A DNA stretch of 20,180 bases. It comes from Burkholderiales bacterium. Lineage in GTDB: Bacteria > Pseudomonadota > Gammaproteobacteria > Burkholderiales > Burkholderiaceae_F. The notes beneath the pieces are model-generated. The model was not told the origin of the DNA. It was given only the letters and a program-made list of their open reading frames with translations, and did not search any database. Positions 15,683-20,180 of the stretch are shown piece after piece. Numbering within the stretch: the stretch's first letter is position 1; each line of letters begins with the position of its first letter. Position numbers and translations under genes: made by a program. The stretch spans positions 1-20,180 of the forward strand of contig JAHEDN010000008.1 of NCBI GenBank assembly GCA_024641225.1. Direction: 5' to 3'.

Positions 15683-16486
15683 ATGAATGCTCCCCAGGCC
15701 CCGGCCCAACTCGAACCCCTCCTGCTCGAAGAAAGGACGCCAGAGGGCGTTGTTACGCTGACGCTGAACCGTCCGGCGCAGTTCAACTCGTTGTCCGAGG
15801 AAATGCTGGCTGCGTTGCAGCAGGCCTTTGACCGGATCGGCGCCGACAGCGGCGCACGAGTGGTGGTGATTGCCGCGGCCGGCAAGGCGTTCTGTGCCGG
15901 CCACGATCTGAAGCAGATGAAGTCGAACGCGCGGCTCGAATACTACGAGAAGCTCTTTGCCGACTGCGCCAGACTGATGGTGACGATCCAGCGCCTGCCT
16001 CAGCCGGTGATCGCCCGGGTCCACGGCATCGCGACGGCGGCAGGCTGCCAGCTGGTCGCGACCTGCGACCTGGCGGTGGCCGCGGATGCGGCGCGCTTCG
16101 GCGTCAACGGAATCGACGTCGGGCTCTTCTGCTCGTCGCCCAGCGTGGCGCTGTCGCGCAACGTCGGACGCAAGCAGGCTTTCGAGATGCTGGTCACGGG
16201 CGAATTCATCGACGCCGCCACGGCGAGGGCGCGCGGCCTGGTTAACCGGGTCGTGCCGGCCGAGCAGCTTGATGCGGAAGTGAAGCGGCTGGCCGGTGCC
16301 ATCATCGCCAAGCCTTCGGTTGCGATCGGCATGGGGAAGGATCTCTTCTACCGGCAACTGGAAATGGGGGTGGAGGCTGCCTATCAGTTGGCAGGCCAGA
16401 CGATGGCCTGCAACATGATCAATGACGTTGCCCAGGAAGGCGTGACGGCGTTCATGGAAAAGAGAAAGCCGCATTGGTCCGCCTGA
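15683..16486 (+). CDS. Crotonase-superfamily protein, ECHDC3-like (enoyl-CoA hydratase/isomerase fold)
   Basis: A 267-residue crotonase-fold protein. The CoA-binding strand (AFCAGHDLKQM, 70-80) and oxyanion-hole region (HGIATAAGCQL, 114-124) are intact. The two glutamates that protonate and activate water in true enoyl-CoA hydratases (Glu144 and Glu164 of the rat enzyme) align here with Gln123 and Gly143 (RFGVNGIDVGLFCS). The sequence GLFCSSPSVALSRNV and the end VTAFMEKRKPHWS closely resemble human ECHDC3. The protein therefore probably does not hydrate enoyl-CoA. It may act on another acyl-CoA or as a thioester binding protein. It is third in a unit with the deacylase and the broken acyl-CoA synthetase. 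The start follows from AAGGAG at 15671-15676. Confidence 0.85.
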   Translation: MNAPQAPAQLEPLLLEERTPEGVVTLTLNRPAQFNSLSEEMLAALQQAFDRIGADSGARVVVIAAAGKAFCAGHDLKQMKSNARLEYYEKLFADCARLMVTIQRLPQPVIARVHGIATAAGCQLVATCDLAVAADAARFGVNGIDVGLFCSSPSVALSRNVGRKQAFEMLVTGEFIDAATARARGLVNRVVPAEQLDAEVKRLAGAIIAKPSVAIGMGKDLFYRQLEMGVEAAYQLAGQTMACNMINDVAQEGVTAFMEKRKPHWSA

Positions 16487-16519
16487 CGGTCGCCATTGAG
16501 GCCAGTCGGATCGCCGCGC

Positions 16520-17080
16520 CTAAAGCCGGATCGCTGCACTGCAGGCAAGCAAGACGAGCCAGGTCACCACGAACAGCGGTCCTGCCCAGACGCTGATCTT
16601 CGACGCCTCCTTTGGCAGGTTCGGCGCGCGGCCGCTCAGTACAGCCAGTTCCGCTTCGACCGCCCGCCGCTGGATGACCAGCAGCGCCAGCGTCTGTGCT
16701 GTGCGATTGAGACTGCCGTGCAAAGCCAGCGCGCAGAGGATGCCGACCAGCGCCAGACCGCCCAGCAGCCAGTGATTGAGCGCGACGACGCCGAGACTGC
16801 CAACCACGAACACCATCAGAAAGGCATGGATGAAGATCGCCTGCGAGGCGATCAACCAGTTCATGTGCTGGCCGAGAGCCAGTTGTTCGGCGGTGACGGC
16901 CTGATGCAGCCTGTCGAGTTCCCGTTCGGCCGCGGCCTGCTTCTGTGCCAGCTTGTCATCGGCGCTCAGCGGCGGCGCGGGCACCGGGCGTTCGGCATCT
17001 ATGCGCAGCGTGGCGCGATTGCTGTCCGAGTCGGTCGCCGCCGAGACGACGCGGAGGTCTGGGTTTCGTGGCGTACTCAT
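16520..17080 (-). CDS. Hypothetical three-TM membrane protein
   Basis: I do not recognise this gene. From ATG 17080 it encodes 186 residues. A polar N-terminus with a helical, Gln/Ala/Glu-rich stretch (about 38-68, ADDKLAQKQAAAERELDRL) is followed by HMNWLIASQAIFIHAFLMVF, a TM hairpin (about 76-98 and 103-123), a cytoplasmic-looking helical loop and a last TM helix (163-183, VWAGPLFVVTWLVLLACSAA). The pattern of a Trp-Leu-x-x-Gln entry to TM1 recurs in small uncharacterised membrane proteins. A GTG at 17122 would add 14 residues that look non-native. It converges on the crotonase-fold gene, with stop codons 33 bases apart, and no terminator is obvious between them. Confidence 0.7.
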   Translation of the reverse strand: MSTPRNPDLRVVSAATDSDSNRATLRIDAERPVPAPPLSADDKLAQKQAAAERELDRLHQAVTAEQLALGQHMNWLIASQAIFIHAFLMVFVVGSLGVVALNHWLLGGLALVGILCALALHGSLNRTAQTLALLVIQRRAVEAELAVLSGRAPNLPKEASKISVWAGPLFVVTWLVLLACSAAIRL

Positions 17081-17215
17081 CGCAGGGCAGTCTGCGTAAG
17101 TTGCCGCTAGCGAGGAATCCACCGATCGTCCTAGGGCGCGTAGCCGGATGGCGGAGCCTCACCTCGATGCGCACCAAACGGCTTCAGTGACCGCCTGCGC
17201 AGACCGCGGTCCGGT

Positions 17216-18139
17216 TCAGTTCCGCTTTGGCGACACGGCGGCTTCGAGGCCAGGTATCGGATGCCTGCGCGTCCGCAAGTTGAGCCGCAGGGTCAGGCAG
17301 TAGGCGCCGCCGCCGGAACGGTTGAAGGGCTCGAGAGGCACGACATGGGCGCGGTAGCCGCGCTCGGACAGCACCGCGCGCAGGCTCGCGGAGGCATGGC
17401 ACATCACGACATCCCGCCCGAGGCAGACGGCATTGACCGCGAGGTGATGGGCGTCTTCGCTGCTGGCCTCGATGAGCAGGGCCGGGCCGATTCGCTCACG
17501 CAGCCGCGCGCACGAATCGGCCGAGAAGGCCGGCGGGTAAAAGAGCGCTTCGCCGCCGGGCAACAGGCACAAACAGGTGTCGAGGTGGTAGAAACGCGGG
17601 TCGACCAGTTGCAGCGGCTCGGCCGCGACCGAGTAGATTTCGCTGATGACACGGTGCATGCCACCGCTCGTGCGCTGGCCGTGACTGACCCACAGCAGCC
17701 CCCGGCTCGCGTCCCACTGCGCATCGCCGGCACCCTCGAACAGCATTCCCGCCGGCGGCTCGACGATCTCGTCGAGCACGCCGCGCGCATGCAGGGCTTC
17801 GAAAAAAGCGCGGTCGTGCGCCTCCTCGCCGCGGCGCTCGGCGCACGCAAAGCGGGCGAGCAGGACTTTGCGATCGAGCACCAACGCCGCATTGGCGGTG
17901 AAGACCATGTCCGGCAGGCCGGCTGCGGGCGCCTGCACTTCGATCACGGCGCCGAGCCGCTCGTAGGTTGACTTCAGCCGCTGCCAGCCATGGCGCGCCT
18001 CATCGGAAAGCTGGCGGGCCGACGGATGCCAGCGTTCCGGTTCCATCCAGGGATTGATCCGGTAGGTGACTTCGAAGAAGTCCGGCGCGCTCATCGCCAG
18101 ATGCGCGTGGTCGGATCGGCCCATGAACTGGGCCGGCAT
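17216..18139 (-). CDS. Arginine deiminase/DDAH-fold amidinohydrolase (Amidinotransf family)
   Basis: A protein of about 307 residues of the guanidine-modifying pentein fold. Family signs are SAPDFFEVTYRINPWM near the N-terminus, DMVFTANAALV, MLFEGAGDAQ, FYHLDTCLCLLPGGEALFYP with the catalytic His185, and GGGAYCLTLRLN with the nucleophile Cys281. Members hydrolyse arginine, dimethylarginine or related guanidines to citrulline and ammonia or an amine; dimethylarginine dimethylaminohydrolase is the closest named type. The substrate cannot be fixed here. The frame is open up to 18373, but that extension (about 78 residues) is unlike the family. ATG 18139 or ATG 18124 (MGRSDHAHL) gives the normal length. 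It is divergent from the MFS transporter gene. Confidence 0.8.
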   Translation of the reverse strand: MPAQFMGRSDHAHLAMSAPDFFEVTYRINPWMEPERWHPSARQLSDEARHGWQRLKSTYERLGAVIEVQAPAAGLPDMVFTANAALVLDRKVLLARFACAERRGEEAHDRAFFEALHARGVLDEIVEPPAGMLFEGAGDAQWDASRGLLWVSHGQRTSGGMHRVISEIYSVAAEPLQLVDPRFYHLDTCLCLLPGGEALFYPPAFSADSCARLRERIGPALLIEASSEDAHHLAVNAVCLGRDVVMCHASASLRAVLSERGYRAHVVPLEPFNRSGGGAYCLTLRLNLRTRRHPIPGLEAAVSPKRN

Positions 18140-18281
18140 TGCAGCTGTAGTCACCGTGATCGTCTCGCGGAACGCACGGTCCGCGTCAGTCAATGTCGCT
18201 CGATTCGATACGGCGCAAGGTAGCATCAGTCGCCCCGTTGGCGCGACGGCGTAGCGTGTCGCCCGCCCGCTCAACTTCCGG

Positions 18282-19595
18282 ATGCGACCCATGCCGTTGT
18301 TCGACCCGCACAGCCTCAACGACGGCGTACCGCGGCGCGAGGTGTTCGCGTGGGCCATGTACGACTTCGCCAACTCGGGCTACACGACTGTCGTTCTGAC
18401 GGCAGTCTTCAATGCCTACTTCGTCAACGTCGTTGCCGGAAATGCGCCATGGGCGACGCTGGCCTGGACTTTGGCCCTGTCGGGCTCCTATCTGGTCGGG
18501 ATGGCAGTGATGCCTGCGCTTGGCGCCTATGCCGACCTGCATGCGAAGAAAAAACTGCTGATGGGGTTGGTCACGGTCGGGTGCGTTGTCGGCACGGCGG
18601 CGTTGGCGCTGGCCGGGCCGGGCGATCTTGCGGTCGCGGTCGCCGCGATCGTGTTGTCGAATGTGTGTTTCGCTGCCGGCGTGACTCTGAACAGCGCCTT
18701 CCTCCCCGAGTTGGCGCGGCCGGAAGCCCTCGGCAAGGTTTCGGGATGGGGCTGGAGTCTCGGCTACATGGGCGGCCTGCTGGCGCTCGGCCTTGGACTC
18801 GGCTATGTGCTTTGGGCACAAGCGCGCGATTTGCCGGCGACCAACTACGTGCCAGTCACGATGTTGATCACTGCGGCGCTCTTCGCCCTGGCTGTCATTC
18901 CAACTTTCGTCCTGTTGCGCGAGCGGGCCGTGCCGCTGGGGCATGGCACCGTCAGCGGCGTGCTGCGCGATTCGACTCAGCGGCTGTGGCACACGCTTGC
19001 CAACATTCACGAGTTTCGCGACTTTGGCTGGCTGGCACTGTGCGGGTTGCTGTACCAGGGCGGGCTGTCAGTGGTGATCGCGCTGGCCGCGATCTACGCG
19101 CAGCAGGTGATGAAGTTCGAAACCGCGCAGACGATGCTGCTGATCCTGGCGGTGAACATCACCGCAGCGATCGGCGCATTCCTCTTCGGCTATGTGCAGG
19201 ACGCGATCGGACACCGGCGGGCGCTGGCTCTCACCATTGCCGGCTGGATCCTGATGGTGCTGATCGCGGGCCTCACTTCCGCGGTGCTGTGGTTCTGGGT
19301 GGCCGCCAACATCGCCGGCCTGTGCATGGGCTCGAGCCAGTCGGCCGGGCGGGCGATGGTTGGCGTGTTCGCGCCGGCACATCGCCGCGCCGAGTTCTAC
19401 AGCCTGTGGAACGTCGCGCTATGGCTATCTGCGGTCATCGGACCGATGACCTACGGTCTCGTCACCTGGCTCACCGACAACAATCACCGCCTCGCGATAC
19501 TGGCCACGGGTCTGTACTTCGTCGCCGGACTGCTGGTTCTGGCCAAGGTCGACGTCGAGCGCGGGAGGCGGGCAGCTCGCGCGAGCAACGACTGA
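18282..19595 (+). CDS. UMF1-type MFS transporter
   Basis: A 437-residue inner-membrane transporter with about twelve TM helices. EVFAWAMYDFANSGYTTVVL near the N-terminus is the hallmark of the UMF1 branch of the major facilitator superfamily, related to fungal Atg22 vacuolar effluxers. GAYADLHAKKKLL is the cytoplasmic loop 2-3 motif. A second half begins near residue 240 (EFRDFGWLALCGLLYQGGLS). Conserved GLCMGSSQSAGRAMVGVFAP and RAEFYSLWNV follow. Substrates of bacterial UMF1 proteins are mostly unknown; amino-acid export is one proposal. The start is ATG 18282 or ATG 18291, and no ribosome site is clear. It faces away from the amidinohydrolase gene, so a shared promoter region lies at 18140-18281, but I see no operator in it. 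It converges on the GlcG-like gene with a gap of 17 bases. Confidence 0.85.
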   Translation: MRPMPLFDPHSLNDGVPRREVFAWAMYDFANSGYTTVVLTAVFNAYFVNVVAGNAPWATLAWTLALSGSYLVGMAVMPALGAYADLHAKKKLLMGLVTVGCVVGTAALALAGPGDLAVAVAAIVLSNVCFAAGVTLNSAFLPELARPEALGKVSGWGWSLGYMGGLLALGLGLGYVLWAQARDLPATNYVPVTMLITAALFALAVIPTFVLLRERAVPLGHGTVSGVLRDSTQRLWHTLANIHEFRDFGWLALCGLLYQGGLSVVIALAAIYAQQVMKFETAQTMLLILAVNITAAIGAFLFGYVQDAIGHRRALALTIAGWILMVLIAGLTSAVLWFWVAANIAGLCMGSSQSAGRAMVGVFAPAHRRAEFYSLWNVALWLSAVIGPMTYGLVTWLTDNNHRLAILATGLYFVAGLLVLAKVDVERGRRAARASND

Positions 19596-19612
19596 CCCCG
19601 CCCGGCCGCCTG

Positions 19613-20017
19613 CTACCGACCGAGCGCGGCGATGCCCGCCTTGGCGACCTGCGCGTCCTCGGTTGATTTCACGCCCGACACGCCTACCGCGCCGACCACC
19701 TGTCCATCGACCAGTATCGGCACGCCGCCCTCGAGCATGCCGTGCAGTGGCGCCGACAGAAACGCGCTGCGGCCCTGGTTGATCATGTCTTCATAGATCT
19801 TGGTTTCTCTGCGGCCCAACGCTGCTGTTCGCGCCTTCTCCGGCGCGATGTAGGCCGACGCGGGGGGGGTTCCGTCGAGCCGTGCAAACTGCAGCAGGTG
19901 ACCTCCGTCGTCGACGATGGCGATGGCTACGGGCCACTTGTTCTTCTTCGCCTCGGCGATGGCGCCGTCCATCACATGCGCGGCGTCCTCGATGCTCAAC
20001 ATGACCTTTTTCAGCAT
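19613..20017 (-). CDS. GlcG/HbpS family heme-binding-fold protein (DUF336)
   Basis: A 134-residue single-domain protein of the GlcG/HbpS (Haem_degrading, DUF336) family. Landmarks are LSIEDAAHVMDGAIAEAKKN, VAIAIVDDGGHLLQFARLDG, PEKARTAALGRRET and the C-terminal GGVPILVDGQVVGAVGVSG followed by EDAQVAKAGIAAL. Members occur in glycolate operons and as HbpS heme sensors, and also beside many catabolic enzymes. Their molecular role in most bacteria is unclear. The length equals the family norm from ATG 20017, which has AAGGAG at 20029-20024 six bases upstream. The open frame to 20077 adds nothing conserved. It follows the truncated gene at the window edge by 41 bases, in the same direction, so the two probably form one operon. 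Confidence 0.88.
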   Translation of the reverse strand: MLKKVMLSIEDAAHVMDGAIAEAKKNKWPVAIAIVDDGGHLLQFARLDGTPPASAYIAPEKARTAALGRRETKIYEDMINQGRSAFLSAPLHGMLEGGVPILVDGQVVGAVGVSGVKSTEDAQVAKAGIAALGR

Positions 20018-20058
20018 TGCTGTCTCCTTCTCTTCGACCGTCATTCGCGCAGCCGGTA

Positions 20059-20180
20059 CTAGAGCACGGCCGCCCATTCGCGCAGCGCCACGTTGCTGAG
20101 TCCGAGGGCTTCGGCGTTCGGCACCAGGTGCTGAAGGCGGAATGTCCGCTGGCCAATGTAGCCGGTCGGCGCGGCGACCG
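20059..20180 (-). CDS. C-terminal fragment of an unidentified gene (truncated by window edge)
   Basis: The minus strand carries an open frame from the window edge (first full codon at 20178) to TAG at 20061-20059. It encodes about 39 residues ending LGLSNVALREWAAVL, with TGYIGQRTFRLQHLVP before it. It looks coding, with suitable GC-rich third positions, and it lies 41 bases upstream of the GlcG-like gene, so it is probably the first or a middle gene of that operon. I cannot assign a family from so short a piece. Confidence 0.5.
   Translation of the reverse strand, partial: VAAPTGYIGQRTFRLQHLVPNAEALGLSNVALREWAAVL

Noticed and set aside
13046..16474. 1142-residue minus-strand frame, the longest open frame in the window
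   Set aside because: It lies opposite three well-supported genes, is low-complexity Arg/His/Gly/Asp-rich, and is a typical antisense shadow in GC-rich DNA.
18140..18373. N-terminal 78-residue extension of the amidinohydrolase, overlapping the MFS gene start
   Set aside because: Unlike the family N-terminus and lacks hydrophobic or domain features; ATG 18139 gives normal length.

Overview
The window is GC-rich (roughly two thirds G+C by eye) chromosomal DNA. The gene content suggests a betaproteobacterium of the Burkholderiales/Rhodocyclales type: a VC_2705-type sodium:solute symporter, gentisate-pathway genes of the nagKL kind, a moxR-DUF58-tgpA cluster and a Fur-controlled ferric ABC transporter. 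No phage, insertion sequence, CRISPR array or obvious island is visible. Codon use and strand organisation look housekeeping throughout, and no gene-free stretch exceeds about 200 bases.

Layout, left to right. (1) 1-1433: 3' part of a sodium/solute symporter with a long hydrophilic insert and an EF-hand-like loop, closed by a clean hairpin terminator. (2) 1552-2067: a divergent soluble inorganic pyrophosphatase-like protein, convergent with a six-TM voltage-gated K+ channel homologue (2168-2911, minus). (3) 3047-3137: tRNA-Ser(GGA) on the minus strand, with a perfect TATAAT sitting on the stop codon of the preceding ABC ATPase gene. (4) 3160-6199: divergent ferric-iron ABC transporter genes, ATPase (minus) and fused permease (plus), flanking a near-consensus Fur box at 4292-4310. 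No substrate-binding protein gene is present between or beside them. (5) 6257-7763: a fumarylpyruvate hydrolase-like and a maleylpyruvate isomerase-like gene, the lower gentisate pathway. (6) 13052 down to 7790 (minus): MoxR-type AAA ATPase, DUF58 protein, TgpA-like membrane transglutaminase and an MltB-type lytic transglycosylase, arranged as a likely operon for cell-envelope maintenance. (7) 13070-16486 (plus): histone-deacetylase-fold deacylase, acyl-CoA synthetase and ECHDC3-like crotonase-fold protein, tightly packed. The synthetase is broken by one in-frame TAA. (8) 16520-17080 (minus): unidentified three-TM protein. (9) 17216-18139 (minus): arginine deiminase/DDAH-fold amidinohydrolase, divergent from a UMF1-type MFS transporter (18282-19595). 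(10) 19613-20180 (minus): a GlcG/HbpS-fold protein preceded by the C-terminal end of an unidentified gene.

The most interesting points are: the divergent iron transporter pair with one Fur box lying over a two-way TATAAT palindrome; a four-cysteine cluster in the regulatory domain of the iron ATPase; the AcuC-like pairing of a deacylase with an acyl-CoA synthetase that keeps the PK-TNT-GK acylation-type motif yet carries a nonsense codon; a crotonase-fold partner lacking both catalytic glutamates; and a tRNA promoter nested in the end of a protein gene. I see no wholly new multi-gene system. These are unusual variants of known families.
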